Notes: generated by a model from the sequence alone, not told the origin. 64,000 nt of DNA from Streptomyces nitrosporeus (GCF_008704555.1 NZ_CP023702.1:310001-374000), one strand, 5' to 3'. Shown: positions 35,414 through 45,178, counted from the first letter of the stretch. A program made the numbers and translations.

Positions 35414-37234
35414 TCAGTCCTGGTAGAGCTTGGACAGCGAGTCGGCGTACTTGTCCCGGATGACCCGGCGCCGCATCTTCAGCGAGGGCGTCAGTTCGCC
35501 GGTCGCCGGGCCCCACTCCTCGGTCAGCAGCTCGTACCGCTTGATCTGCTCGGTGCGGTTGAGCCGGGAGTTGGCCGCGGCGACCGCCCGGTCCACCTCG
35601 GCCCGGACCGCGGGGTGGTCCACCAGCCCGGCCGCTCCCCCCTCCGCCCCGAGGCCGTTGGCCGCCGCCCAGGCGGGGGCGGCCTCCGCGTCGAGCACCA
35701 GCAGGGCGACCAGGTAGGAGCGGTTGTCGCCGTGCACCATCGCCTGGCCGATCAGCGGGTGCTCCTTGAGCGTGTTCTCCACCAGGGCCGGTGAGACGTT
35801 CTTGCCGGTGGAGGTGATGATCATCTCCTTCTTCCGGTCGGTGAGCCAGAGGTAACCGTCCTCGTCCGTCCGGCCGATGTCACCGGTGGCCAGCCAGCCG
35901 TCGGCGTCCAGGGCGGACCGCACCGAGCCGTCCGGCTGGAGGTAGCCGGAGAAGACGGAGGCGCCCCGCACCAGGATCTCGCCGTCCTCGGCGACACGGA
36001 CCTCCACGGACTCGACCGGGCGTCCCACCGAACCGATCCGGAAGCCGGCCCGGGGGCTGTTGCTGGTGGCCACACCGGTGGTCTCGGTCAGCCCCCAGGC
36101 GTCCATGATGACGATGCCGAAACCGGCCCAGAACCTCACCACGTCGACCGGCATCGGCGCCGACGCGCTGGCCGACCAGGTCACCCGGTCCAGTCCGCCC
36201 GCGGCCAGGATCGGCAGCAGCACGTCCTCGCGGGCGCGGGTGTAGCGCTCCTCCAGTCCGGCGGGCGGCTTCTCGCCCCGCTCGCGGTACCCGACGTGCT
36301 CGCGGGCGACCTCGGACGCCCGGTCGATGATCTCCCTCTGCTCGGCCGGCATCAGCGAGAGGACGGCCCGTACGGCGGTGGACAGCTTCTCCCAGATCCT
36401 CGGCACTCCGAAGAACTGCGCGGGGCGCACCTTGCGCACCACGGCGGCGACGCCCGTCGGGTCGGCGCAGAGATAGACGTGCGAGGCCCGGTGGCAGGGC
36501 AGGTAGATACCCAGCATCCGCTCGGCGATGTGGGCGAAGGGCAGGTAGCAGATGTGCTCGACGTGCGGGGGCAGCTCCACCACGGCGTCCAGCGCCAGGG
36601 CGTTGGACATCACCTGACGGTGGGTCAGGACGACGCCCTTGGGTTCGCCGGTGGTGCCCGAGGTGTAGACGACGGTCAGCGGGTCCTCGGGGCGGGCGGC
36701 GTCCAGCTCCCCGGTGAACCGCTCCGGCACCGGTTCGCGGAGCAGGGCGGCGTACGGGAAGTGGCTGCCCTCCGCGCCCTCCCGCACCACCACCAGGCGT
36801 TCCAGCGGGGTGTCCGCGTCGGCCGTCAGCGGCTCCCACACCGCCACCTGGGCCGCGGTCTCCACCACGGCGAGGCGGGCCCGGCAGTTACGGGCGATGT
36901 GGGTGATCTGTTCGGGGGCCGCGGTGCCGTAGACGCTGACCGGGACCGCGCCGAGGCGGACCAGCGCCAGGTCGGACAGCCAGTGCTCGGGACGGTTGGA
37001 CATCAGCAGCAGCACGTGGTCGCCACGGCCGACACCGAGGGCCGCGTAGCCGGCGGCGAGGCTTCGGGTGTGCTCGTGGATCTCCGCCCAGCTGAGGGTC
37101 GTCCAGTCGCCGTCCGGGTCCGCCGCCCGCCACGAGAGCCCGGGGAGCCCGGGGTACTCGCGGGCGTTGCGGGCCAGCAGCTGCGGCAGGGTCCGGTCGG
37201 CCGGGGCGTCGGTGGTGCGGGGTCCTGCTGTCAT
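35414..37234 (-). CDS. fadD: Long-chain acyl-CoA ligase (FadD15-like)
   Basis: This 606-aa adenylate-forming enzyme activates a fatty or isoprenoid acid to its CoA ester. Motifs are YTSGTTGEPKG (ATP), WGLTET, GDIGRTDEDGYL and DRKKEMIITSTGKNVSP (hinge). The length and the long insert after PAQFFGVPRIWEK fit the FadD15/AMP-forming long-chain group. ATG 37234 follows AAGGAGG. It is the last of a leftward row with fadB, fadA, an acyl-CoA dehydrogenase, the LLM enzyme and mcr, although a 160-bp gap may hold a separate promoter. Confidence 0.9.
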   Translation of the reverse strand: MTAGPRTTDAPADRTLPQLLARNAREYPGLPGLSWRAADPDGDWTTLSWAEIHEHTRSLAAGYAALGVGRGDHVLLLMSNRPEHWLSDLALVRLGAVPVSVYGTAAPEQITHIARNCRARLAVVETAAQVAVWEPLTADADTPLERLVVVREGAEGSHFPYAALLREPVPERFTGELDAARPEDPLTVVYTSGTTGEPKGVVLTHRQVMSNALALDAVVELPPHVEHICYLPFAHIAERMLGIYLPCHRASHVYLCADPTGVAAVVRKVRPAQFFGVPRIWEKLSTAVRAVLSLMPAEQREIIDRASEVAREHVGYRERGEKPPAGLEERYTRAREDVLLPILAAGGLDRVTWSASASAPMPVDVVRFWAGFGIVIMDAWGLTETTGVATSNSPRAGFRIGSVGRPVESVEVRVAEDGEILVRGASVFSGYLQPDGSVRSALDADGWLATGDIGRTDEDGYLWLTDRKKEMIITSTGKNVSPALVENTLKEHPLIGQAMVHGDNRSYLVALLVLDAEAAPAWAAANGLGAEGGAAGLVDHPAVRAEVDRAVAAANSRLNRTEQIKRYELLTEEWGPATGELTPSLKMRRRVIRDKYADSLSKLYQD

Positions 37235-37393
37235 CGGGGCCTCCTTGCGGGTCGGAAGGGAACGTCCGGGGAGGCCGGGGCGGTGGGGACGCCCCGGCGG
37301 GGGTGCCGGGTCGGGCTCGGTGGCCGCCGGTGGGGCCGGCCTGTTCCCGGGGCGCGGTTTCCGAGCCGGAAGAGCCCCGGCCCCGGGGGCGGT

Positions 37394-39568
37394 TCAGGAG
37401 TCGGTGAAGGTCTCGCCCCGCTCGGCCTTCTCCACCAGCAGCGGCGGCGGCAGGAAGCGGTCGCCGTGCTTCCCGGCCAGTTCCCGCGCGCGGGCCACGA
37501 AGCCGGGCAGTCCGCCCTCGTAGCCGTTGACGTACTGGAGGACGCCGCCGGTCCACGGGGGGAAGCCGATGCCGAGCAGCGAGCCGATGTTGGCGTCCGC
37601 GACCGAGGCCAGCACGCCCTCCTCCAGGCAGCGCACCGCGTCCAGCGCCTCGACGAAGAGCATCCGCTCCGCCGCCTCGGCCAGGTCGGCGGGCTGCTTC
37701 GCGGGATCCGTGAAGTGCTCCCGCAGCCCCGGCCAGAGCCCGGCGCGCCTGCCGTCCACGTAGTCGTAGAAGCCCGCTCCCCCGCTGCGGCCGGGGCGGC
37801 CGAACTCGTCGATCATGCGGTCCACCACGGCGTCCGCCGGGTGCGGTTCCCAGCCGTGGCCCGCCTCCTCGGCCGCGCGGCGGGTCTCCTCGCGGATCCT
37901 GCGCGGGAGGGTGAGGGTGAGTTCGTCCATCAGGCTGAGGACCTTGGCGGGGTAGCCGGCCTGGGCGGCGGCCTGTTCGACGGAGGCCGGGTCGATGCCC
38001 TCGCCGACCATGGCGACGCCCTCGTCGATGAAGCGGCCGATGACGCGGGAGGTGAAGAAACCGCGGGAGTCGTTGACGACGATCGGCGTCTTACGGATCT
38101 GCCGGACCAGGTCGAAGGCGCGCGCCGTCGCCTCCCGGCCCGTCTTCTCGCCCTTGACGATCTCCACCAGGGGCATCTTGTCGACCGGTGAGAAGAAGTG
38201 CAGGCCGATGAAGTCGGCCTGCCGCTCGACGCCTTCGGCGAGGACGGTGATGGGCAGGGTGGAGGTGTTGGAGCACAGCAGCGCGTCCGGGGCGAGGACT
38301 TCCTGGACCTCCTGGAACACCTTGTGCTTGAGAGCGGTGTCCTCGAAGACCGCCTCGATCACCACGTCGCAGCCGGCCAGGTCCTGGACGTCGGCGGTGG
38401 GGGTGATACGGGCCAGCAGGGCGTCCGCCTCCTCCTGCGTCGAGCCGCCGCGCGCGACGGCCTTCGCACACAGCTTCTCGGAGTAGGCCCTGCCCTTCTC
38501 CGCCGCCTGGAGGGAGACGTCCTTCAGCGCGACGTCGATGCCCGCCGCGGCGCAGGAGTAGGCGATACCGGCGCCCATCATCCCGGCGCCGAGCACGGCG
38601 GCCTTGCGGACCGGCCGCTCCTCGGCACCGGCCGGGCGGCCGGCACCGGAGTTGACGGCCTGGAGGTCGAAGAAGAACGCCTGGATCATGTTCTTGGTGA
38701 TCTGCCCGGTCACCAGTTCCGTCAGGTAACCGGCCTCCACCACGAAGGCGGTGTCCACGTCGACCTGGGCGCTCTCCACTGCGGCGGCGAGGATGTTGCG
38801 CGGGGCCGGGCAGGGGGCACCGCCCGTCTTCTTCTTCAGCAACGCGGGAAGGGAAGGAAGCTGCGCGGCCAGTCCCGGGTCCGAGGGGGTGCCGCCGGGG
38901 ATGCGATAGCCCTTGGCGTCCCAGGGCTGACGGGATTCGGGGTGGGCGTCGACGAACACCCGCGCCCTGGCCAGGAGGTCGTCCGGACCGGTGGCGATCT
39001 CGTCGACCAGGCCGGCTTCCAGGGCGCGCGCCGGCTCGTACCGGGTCCCTTCCAGGAGTACTTTCCGCAGGGCCTCCACCACACCGAACATGCGGACGGT
39101 ACGGGTCACTCCCCCGCCGCCGGGCAGCAGGCCGAGGGTGACTTCGGGAAGCCCGACGCGGGCGGCCGGGCTGTCCAGCACCACACGGTGGTGGCAGGCC
39201 AGGGCGATCTCGTAACCGCCGCCGAGTGCGGCGCCGTTGATCGCGGCGACGACCGGTTTGCCGAGGGTCTCGATACGGCGCAGGGCGCGCTTGACGCGCA
39301 TCCCGGCCTCGAAGGAGGCCCCGGCGGTCCCAGGCGTGACGGAGATCAGGTCGTGCAGGTCGCCGCCGGCGAAGAAGCTCTTCTTCGCGGAGGTGACGAT
39401 GACGCCCCTGATGCCGTCGCGGTGTTCCGCCAGTCTCGCCGCGACGTCGTCCAGCGAGTCGATGAACGCGGCGTTCATGGTGTTGGCGGATTGTGCGGGG
39501 TCGTCCAGGACGAGGGTGACGATGCCGGTCTCGTCCTGTTCCCAGCGGATGGTGGTGCTCTCGGTCAT
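37394..39568 (-). CDS. fadB: Fused enoyl-CoA hydratase / 3-hydroxyacyl-CoA dehydrogenase
   Basis: This 724-aa protein carries two beta-oxidation steps. The N-terminal crotonase domain (about 1-300) has GGDLHDL and NGAALGGGYE (oxyanion loop); the NAD-binding dehydrogenase half begins at LGAGMMGAGIA (about 330) and contains HFFSPVDKMPLVE with the catalytic His, followed by two C-terminal helical domains. ATG 39568 follows GGAGAA. The thiolase gene is 50 bp upstream on the same strand, the usual FadB-FadA pairing in reversed order. Confidence 0.93.
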   Translation of the reverse strand: MTESTTIRWEQDETGIVTLVLDDPAQSANTMNAAFIDSLDDVAARLAEHRDGIRGVIVTSAKKSFFAGGDLHDLISVTPGTAGASFEAGMRVKRALRRIETLGKPVVAAINGAALGGGYEIALACHHRVVLDSPAARVGLPEVTLGLLPGGGGVTRTVRMFGVVEALRKVLLEGTRYEPARALEAGLVDEIATGPDDLLARARVFVDAHPESRQPWDAKGYRIPGGTPSDPGLAAQLPSLPALLKKKTGGAPCPAPRNILAAAVESAQVDVDTAFVVEAGYLTELVTGQITKNMIQAFFFDLQAVNSGAGRPAGAEERPVRKAAVLGAGMMGAGIAYSCAAAGIDVALKDVSLQAAEKGRAYSEKLCAKAVARGGSTQEEADALLARITPTADVQDLAGCDVVIEAVFEDTALKHKVFQEVQEVLAPDALLCSNTSTLPITVLAEGVERQADFIGLHFFSPVDKMPLVEIVKGEKTGREATARAFDLVRQIRKTPIVVNDSRGFFTSRVIGRFIDEGVAMVGEGIDPASVEQAAAQAGYPAKVLSLMDELTLTLPRRIREETRRAAEEAGHGWEPHPADAVVDRMIDEFGRPGRSGGAGFYDYVDGRRAGLWPGLREHFTDPAKQPADLAEAAERMLFVEALDAVRCLEEGVLASVADANIGSLLGIGFPPWTGGVLQYVNGYEGGLPGFVARARELAGKHGDRFLPPPLLVEKAERGETFTDS

Positions 39569-39618
39569 GGGTCTTCTCCGTAAACGGGGTCCGGGAGGGA
39601 TGGCGTGAGCGGGACGGG

Positions 39619-40833
39619 TCAGAGACGCTCGACGACGGTGGCGATGCCCATACCGCCGCCGACACACAGGGTCGCCAGCCCGTAACGCTTGTCCCGGCGT
39701 TCGAGCTCGTCGACGAGAGTCCCCAGGATCATCGCGCCGGTCGCCCCGAGAGGATGCCCCATCGCGATGGCACCACCATTGACATTCACCTTGTCCAGAC
39801 TCAGCCCCATCTCCCGCACGAAACGCAGGACCACCCCGGCGAAAGCCTCGTTGATCTCCACCAGATCGATGTCCCCGATGCCCAGCCCCGCCCTGGCCAA
39901 CGCCTTACGCGTCGCCGGAGCCGGACCCGTGAGCATGATCGTGGGCTCCGAACCCGACACCGCCGCGGAAACGATCCGCGCCCGCGCCCTCAGCCCGTAC
40001 CGCTCACCGACCTCCCCGCTCCCCACCACCACCAGCGCCGCCCCGTCCACGATCCCCGACGAGTTACCCGCATGATGGACATGATCGATCTTCTCCACCC
40101 AGTGATACTTCTGCAGCGCCACCGCGTCGAACCCGCCCATCTCCCCCACCGCGGCGAACGACGGCCTGAGCCCGGCCAGCGAATCCGCCGTCGTCCCCGG
40201 ACGCATGTGCTCATCCCGGTCCAGCACCAGCAACCCGTTACGGTCACGCACCGCAACCACCGAACGGGCGAACCGCCCCTCCTTCCACGCCACCGCCGCC
40301 CGCTCCTGCGACAACGCCGCGTACTCATCCACATCACGCCGCGAGAAACCCTCCACCGTCGCGATCAGATCCGCACCGACCCCCTGCGGCGCGAAACCCG
40401 TCTCGAAACTCGTCATCGGATCCATCGCCCAGGCACCCCCGTCACTGCCCATCGGGACCCGCGACATCGACTCCACACCCCCCGCCAGGACCAGGTCCTC
40501 CCACCCCGAACGCACCTTCGCCGCCGCCAGGTTCACCGCCTCCAGACCCGACGCGCAGAAGCGGTTCTCCTGCACCCCCGCCACCGAATTCGGCAGACCC
40601 GCCGCGAGCGCGGCGATACGGGCGATGTCGGAACCCTGGTCACCCAGCGGACTGACCACACCCAGCACGACATCGTCGACCGCCGCCGGATCCAGATCCG
40701 GGAAACGCCGGAGAACCTCATGGATCAGACCGACGACCAGATCGATCGGCTTCGTACCGTGCAAAGCCCCATCGGCCTTGCCACGGCCACGCGGGGTACG
40801 GATCGCGTCGTAGACATACGCTTCGGTGCTCAA
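39619..40833 (-). CDS. fadA: Acetyl-CoA C-acyltransferase (thiolase)
   Basis: This 404-aa thiolase cleaves 3-ketoacyl-CoA to acetyl- or propionyl-CoA. Catalytic residues are Cys93 (NRFCASGLE), His360 ([14 protein letters not shown]) and Cys390 (TLCVGGGMG). Length is normal. Codons in most of this gene end in G far more often than in fadB, where C predominates, so the plus strand looks unusually C-rich here; the same style runs into the neighbouring dehydrogenase gene up to about 41230. This may mark a recombined tract. Confidence 0.93.
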   Translation of the reverse strand: MSTEAYVYDAIRTPRGRGKADGALHGTKPIDLVVGLIHEVLRRFPDLDPAAVDDVVLGVVSPLGDQGSDIARIAALAAGLPNSVAGVQENRFCASGLEAVNLAAAKVRSGWEDLVLAGGVESMSRVPMGSDGGAWAMDPMTSFETGFAPQGVGADLIATVEGFSRRDVDEYAALSQERAAVAWKEGRFARSVVAVRDRNGLLVLDRDEHMRPGTTADSLAGLRPSFAAVGEMGGFDAVALQKYHWVEKIDHVHHAGNSSGIVDGAALVVVGSGEVGERYGLRARARIVSAAVSGSEPTIMLTGPAPATRKALARAGLGIGDIDLVEINEAFAGVVLRFVREMGLSLDKVNVNGGAIAMGHPLGATGAMILGTLVDELERRDKRYGLATLCVGGGMGIATVVERL

Positions 40834-40869
40834 GACAGCAGCCTTTCGAAAAGGGTGGGCAGGAAGAGG

Positions 40870-42018
40870 TCAGCCGAGCAGGGAGCGGCCGATGATCTCC
40901 TTCATGATCTCGGTCGTCCCGCCGTAGATGGTCTGGATGCGGCCGTCGGTGAAAGCCCTGGCGACCCGGTACTCACTCATGTAGCCGTAACCGCCGTGCA
41001 GTTGCAGACAACGGTCGGCGACCCGCTTCTGCAGCTCCGTCGCCCACCACTTGGCCATCGAGGCATGGACCGCGTCCAGAGCCCCCTCGGAGTGGTCGGT
41101 AACACACCGGTCCAGGAAAGCCCGCGTGACAGCACACTCGGTGGCCATCTCCGCGATCTCGAAACGCACATGCTGCAACTTCGCCAGCGGACGCCCGAAA
41201 GCCTCACGCTCCTTCACGTACCGCGTGGTGATCTCCAGGATCTCCTCGGCCGCGGCGGCGGCACCGACCGCGATGGCCAGCCGTTCCTGGGCCAAGTTGG
41301 CCATCAGGCAGGAGAAAGCGCGGTTCTCCTCGCCCAGCAGGTTCTCCTTGGGGACGCGTACGTCGTCGAAGAAGAGTTCGGCGGTGTCCTGGGCCTTCTG
41401 GCCGATCTTGTCGAGGTTGCGGCCGCGGGTGAAGCCCTCGGCCCCGCGCTCGACGACAAGCAGGCTCTGCCCGCCGCTGCCGCCTTCGGGGGTGGTGCGG
41501 GCGACCACGACGACGAGGTCGGCGAGGATGCCGTTGGAGATGAAGGTCTTCGTGCCGTTGAGCAGCCAGTGGTCGCCCCGGTCCTCGGCGGTGGTACGGA
41601 TGCCCTGGAGGTCGGAGCCCGCCCCCGGTTCCGTCATGGCGATGGCGGTGACGGTCTCGCCGCTGCAGAAGCCGGGCAGCCAGCGGCGCTTCTGCTCCTC
41701 GGTGGCGAGGGTGGTGAGGTACGGCCCGACGATGTCGTTGTGCAGGCTCAGGGCCGGACCGGAGGCGCCGGCGCGGGCGAACTCCTCGATGAGGACCGCG
41801 CTGTAGCGGAAGTCGCCGTTGCCTCCGCCGCCGTACTCCTCCCCGACCGCCATCCCCAGCAGACCCTGGCGGCCCGCCGCCCGCCACATCGCGCGGTCGA
41901 CGACGCCTTCCCGTTCCCAGCGTTCGTGGTGCGGGGCGACCTCCTTGGCGAGGAAGGCGCGCACCGTCTCACGGAAGGCCTCGTGGTCGGGGCCGTACAG
42001 GTGTCGTTCCGGTGTCAC
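40870..42018 (-). CDS. Acyl-CoA dehydrogenase
   Basis: This 382-aa flavoenzyme has AMTEPGAGSDLQG (FAD-binding), REAFGRPLAKLQHVRFEIAEMA, LHGGYGYMSEY and YGGTTEIMKEIIG. It differs clearly from the dehydrogenase at 34203 and is closer to long-chain/branched acyl-CoA dehydrogenases. GTG 42018 overlaps the stop of the LLM gene as GTGA, so the two are translationally coupled. Its 36-bp spacing to fadA puts it in the same operon. Confidence 0.9.
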   Translation of the reverse strand: MTPERHLYGPDHEAFRETVRAFLAKEVAPHHERWEREGVVDRAMWRAAGRQGLLGMAVGEEYGGGGNGDFRYSAVLIEEFARAGASGPALSLHNDIVGPYLTTLATEEQKRRWLPGFCSGETVTAIAMTEPGAGSDLQGIRTTAEDRGDHWLLNGTKTFISNGILADLVVVVARTTPEGGSGGQSLLVVERGAEGFTRGRNLDKIGQKAQDTAELFFDDVRVPKENLLGEENRAFSCLMANLAQERLAIAVGAAAAAEEILEITTRYVKEREAFGRPLAKLQHVRFEIAEMATECAVTRAFLDRCVTDHSEGALDAVHASMAKWWATELQKRVADRCLQLHGGYGYMSEYRVARAFTDGRIQTIYGGTTEIMKEIIGRSLLG

Positions 42019-43040
42019 AGCCAGCTCCTCACGCGCTCGATCAGCCGGGCGGGGTCGGGGCCGACGGGAGTGACGTTGAGCATGGACACGCCCGCCTCGC
42101 GGAAGACCTCGACGCGGTCACGGACATAGCCCTCGGGGCCGGCCAGGCAGAGCTGCTCCAGCAGTTCGGCCGGTACGGCGGCCTCCGCCTCCTTCCTGCG
42201 GCCCGCGAGGTAGTGCTCCTGGACGGCGGCTGCTTCGGCCTCGTAGCCGTAGGAGCAGATCAGGTCGTGGTAGAAGTTGCGGCCGGGCGCGCCCATGCCT
42301 CCGACGTAGAGGGCGACGGTGGGGCGCATCAGGTCGCGGACCGTCTCGGCGTCGTCGCCGATGGCCAGCAGTCCGCCCGCCACGACCGAGAGCGGGCCGA
42401 GAGCGGGATCGCGCTCGGCGGTGCCCTCGGCCAGGGAGCGGCCCCAGACCTCGGCGGCGTGTTCGGGGACGTAGAGGAACGGCAGCCATCCGTCGGCGAT
42501 CTCGGCGGTCATCCGGACGTTGGCCGGGCCCAGCGCGGCGACGTAGACCGGGATGGTGTCGCGGACCGGGTGGTTCAGCAGCTTCAGCGGCTTGCCGAGG
42601 GTGCCGCCCTTCTCCGGCGGCAGGGGCAGGTCGGTGATGCCGTGGTGTTCGATCACCTCGCGCCGCCAGATCCGCCGGGACAGCTCGACCACCTCGCGGG
42701 TGCGGCCCAGCGGGCGGTCGTAGCGGCGGCCGTGCCAGCCCTCGACGACCTGGGGGCCGGAGGCGCCGATGCCGAGGAGGGCGCGGCCGCCGCTGAGGGC
42801 GTCGAGTCCGGCCGCGGTCTGGGCGATCAGCGCGGGGGTGCGCGAGTAGACGTTGAGGACGGCCGAGCCGATCCGCATCCGTTCGGTCCTCGCGGCGAGG
42901 TATCCCAGGACCGTCGGGGAGTCGAAGCCGTATGCCTCGGCCACCCAGACGGCGTCGAGGCCCGCGGACTCCAGGGCGGCGGCCCGGTCCGCGGCGGCAC
43001 GCGGATCACCGGCGTAGGTCAGGGGTGAGGACAGTTCCAT
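42015..43040 (-). CDS. LLM-class F420-dependent oxidoreductase
   Basis: This 341-aa luciferase-like (beta/alpha)8 protein shows AGLDAVWVAEAYGFDSP, YSRTPALIAQTAAGLD, LGIGASGPQVVEGWHG and PVYVAALGP, typical of F420-dependent members in actinobacteria. ATG 43040 overlaps the mcr stop by one base (TGATG). In this operon it may reduce or oxidise a branched enoyl or keto intermediate; that is a guess. Cofactor assignment is by family resemblance only. Confidence 0.86.
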   Translation of the reverse strand: MELSSPLTYAGDPRAAADRAAALESAGLDAVWVAEAYGFDSPTVLGYLAARTERMRIGSAVLNVYSRTPALIAQTAAGLDALSGGRALLGIGASGPQVVEGWHGRRYDRPLGRTREVVELSRRIWRREVIEHHGITDLPLPPEKGGTLGKPLKLLNHPVRDTIPVYVAALGPANVRMTAEIADGWLPFLYVPEHAAEVWGRSLAEGTAERDPALGPLSVVAGGLLAIGDDAETVRDLMRPTVALYVGGMGAPGRNFYHDLICSYGYEAEAAAVQEHYLAGRRKEAEAAVPAELLEQLCLAGPEGYVRDRVEVFREAGVSMLNVTPVGPDPARLIERVRSWL

Positions 43041-44194
43041 CAGCGGTGGCCCTTCAGCAGTTCGGGTACGTCCCAGTCGCGGGCCACGTCCGGGGTGTGC
43101 GCGCCGGGGACGGCGGGGGGCAGCCGGAGGGTGCCGGGGGTACGGGAGAAGCGGGGGGCGGGGGCGGGCTGGGTGGTGCCGTACGCCTCGGTGTAGGTGC
43201 CGCGCCCGGTCAGGTGCGGGTGGCCGGCCGCCTCGCGCAGCGAGAGCACGGGCGCGACGCAGGCGTCGGTGCCTTCGAAGACGGCCGTCCACTCCTCGCG
43301 GCCGGCGGCCTTGAACCGGGTGGCGAACCGGTCCCGCAGCCCGGGCCAGTTACCCGGGTCGGTACGGTCCGGCAGCTCCTCGCCGTCCAGGCCCAGCAGG
43401 GAGACGAACACCGTGTAGAACTGCGGTTCCAGGGCGCCGACCGCCATCCAGCCGCCGTCGGCGGTCTCGTAGACGCCGTAGTAGGGGCAGCCGCCGTCGA
43501 GCAGGTTGCGGCCGCGGGTGTCCTGCCAGGTGCCCTCGGCGAGCATGCCCCAGAACATGGTGGTGAGGTGTGCGGTGCCGTCCACGATCGCGGCGTCCAC
43601 CACCTGGCCGCGGCCGGTGGCGCGTGCGGTGAGCAGCGCGGCGAGGACGCCGGTGGCCAGGTAGAGGGAGCCGCCGGCGTAGTCGCCGAGCAGGTTGACG
43701 GGGAGGGCTGGCGGTCCGTCCGGCGCACCGATCATGGACAGGGCCCCGGCGGTGGCGATGTAACCGATGTCGTGTCCGGCCCGGGGCGCGAGGGGTCCTC
43801 GCTGGCCCCAGCCGGTCATACGGCCGTACACCAGCGCGGGGTTGACGGCCGCGCACTCCTCCGGGCCGACCCCGAGCCGCTCCGCGACACCGGGCCGGTA
43901 CCCCTCCACCAGGATCTCCGCGCGGGCCGCCAGCGCCCTCACGGTCTCCGGTCCTCCGGGTGACTTGAGGTCGACCAGGACGGAGCGCTTGTTGCGGTTG
44001 GTCACGTCGTGGGCGGGGTCACCGCCGAGCGGTGAGGGGCCGGGGCGGTCCACGCGCACCACATCGGCGCCCAGGTCGGCGAGCAGCATCGCGGCGAACG
44101 GGCCGGGGCCGATACCCGCCAGCTCGACCACGCGCACACCGTCCAGCGGGCCCGCCACGCCGCGGCCGGGAGGATCGGGTGAGTGATGGCTCAT
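43040..44194 (-). CDS. mcr: Alpha-methylacyl-CoA racemase / CaiB-BaiF family CoA transferase
   Basis: This 384-aa protein has the family start GVRVVELAGIGPGPFAAMLLADLGADVVRVDRP in part, NRNKRS, and the racemase-type pair His141 (RAGHDIGYIA) and Asp171 (LLGDYAGG), whose 30-residue spacing equals that of the characterised M. tuberculosis enzyme. It would flip (2R)- to (2S)-methylacyl-CoA so that beta-oxidation of methyl-branched chains can proceed. First gene of the leftward operon mcr-LLM-acyl-CoA dehydrogenase-fadA-fadB. ATG 44194 has GAGAGG. The promoter holds the two operators at 44248 and 44369. Confidence 0.9.
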   Translation of the reverse strand: MSHHSPDPPGRGVAGPLDGVRVVELAGIGPGPFAAMLLADLGADVVRVDRPGPSPLGGDPAHDVTNRNKRSVLVDLKSPGGPETVRALAARAEILVEGYRPGVAERLGVGPEECAAVNPALVYGRMTGWGQRGPLAPRAGHDIGYIATAGALSMIGAPDGPPALPVNLLGDYAGGSLYLATGVLAALLTARATGRGQVVDAAIVDGTAHLTTMFWGMLAEGTWQDTRGRNLLDGGCPYYGVYETADGGWMAVGALEPQFYTVFVSLLGLDGEELPDRTDPGNWPGLRDRFATRFKAAGREEWTAVFEGTDACVAPVLSLREAAGHPHLTGRGTYTEAYGTTQPAPAPRFSRTPGTLRLPPAVPGAHTPDVARDWDVPELLKGHR

Positions 44195-44247
44195 GGGTTC
44201 CTCTCTCGGTGCACGGCGGACCCGCCGCCGCTCGACCGGGGCCTTAC

Positions 44248-44261
44248 TGAGCGTTCGCTAA
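44248..44261. promoter_or_regulatory. TetR operator, mcr-proximal
   Basis: TGAGCGTTCGCTAA is an imperfect dyad that matches the copy at 44369-44382 at 12 of 14 positions. It lies 54 bp upstream of the mcr start. Confidence 0.6.
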
Positions 44262-44368
44262 GAACGTAGGAGTGCACCGACGTTCGGTCAACTCCCTGCG
44301 TTGGAAGAGTTTTTACGGATCCCGTCCGGGAAGTGGGACCGGCCACGGCATCGGTTGCCACATTTTCC

Positions 44369-44382
44369 TGAACGATCGCTAA
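44369..44382. promoter_or_regulatory. TetR operator, regulator-proximal
   Basis: TGAACGATCGCTAA lies 74 bp upstream of the TTG start of the divergent tetR gene. With site 44248-44261 it gives consensus TGARCGWTCGCTAA. Confidence 0.6.
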
Positions 44383-44455
44383 GCTGGTGACAGGAGTTGT
44401 TCGGAACGCGCGGCCGTACGATGTCGCCGATCGCCGCCCACCCCGAGGAGAGCCG

Positions 44456-45178
44456 TTGAGCACCGAGCCGAGCCAGGACACCACTCCCCCGGCCGAGCAC
44501 TGGCGCTCCTACGGGCCGCTCGGTCTGCACCCGATCCTGGTCCACGCCATGGAGGCCTTCAACGAGCAGGGTTACCACGGTGCTTCGGTGCGCGACATCG
44601 CCGCCCGGGTCGGCGTCACCGTGCCCGCGCTGTACTACCACTACGAGAACAAGCAGGCGCTGCTGGCAACGCTGCTGGAGACGTCCATCAAGGACGTCCT
44701 GGACCGCTGCCGGGCCGCGGCCGGGGAGGCCGGGGACGATCCGCTGGCCCGGTTCTGCGGCATGGTCGAGTCGATCGTGCTCTACATGACCCACCGCCAG
44801 GGGCTGGCCTTCCTGGACACCGAGATCCGCAGCCTGGAGCCGCAGAACCGGGCCCGCTACGTCGCCCTGCGCGACTACCTCCAGCACACGCTGCTGGACA
44901 CGGTCGAAGCGGGCCGCGCCCGGGGGGTGTTCACCACGCCGATCCCGGCCGACGCGGTGCGCTCGGTGCTCATCATGTGCCAGGGGGTCGCCAACTGGTT
45001 CCGCGCGGACGGTCCGCTCACCGCGGAGGAGGTCGCCGAACGCCATGTGCTGCTGAGCCTCGGCACCGTGGGCCATCCCGGCGTGGTCACCGGGGACCTG
45101 GCGCTCCCGTTCCCACGGCGTCCGGCCCACGGGCGGGCCCTCGCACCCCGGGGCCCCGCCCCGCGAACCGCCCGGTGA
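44456..45178 (+). CDS. TetR-family regulator divergent from mcr
   Basis: This 240-aa regulator has HTH ASVRDIAARVGVTVPALYYHYENK (about 45-68), including YYHY typical of lipid-type TetR proteins, and an all-helical ligand domain. TTG 44456 is chosen because GAGGAG ends five bases before it; the upstream frame starting at 44387 lacks one and lies in the operator region. Two matching operators in the shared promoter region suggest it represses both itself and the mcr operon. Confidence 0.88.
   Translation: MSTEPSQDTTPPAEHWRSYGPLGLHPILVHAMEAFNEQGYHGASVRDIAARVGVTVPALYYHYENKQALLATLLETSIKDVLDRCRAAAGEAGDDPLARFCGMVESIVLYMTHRQGLAFLDTEIRSLEPQNRARYVALRDYLQHTLLDTVEAGRARGVFTTPIPADAVRSVLIMCQGVANWFRADGPLTAEEVAERHVLLSLGTVGHPGVVTGDLALPFPRRPAHGRALAPRGPAPRTAR

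Noticed and set aside
37275..37297. 8-bp hairpin between fadB and fadD
   Set aside because: Short stem in very GC-rich DNA between same-strand genes; not enough to call a terminator.
39754..42129. Long plus-strand open frame opposite fadA and the acyl-CoA dehydrogenase
   Set aside because: Arg/His-rich composition without any domain; explained by the unusual codon style of the real genes on the other strand.
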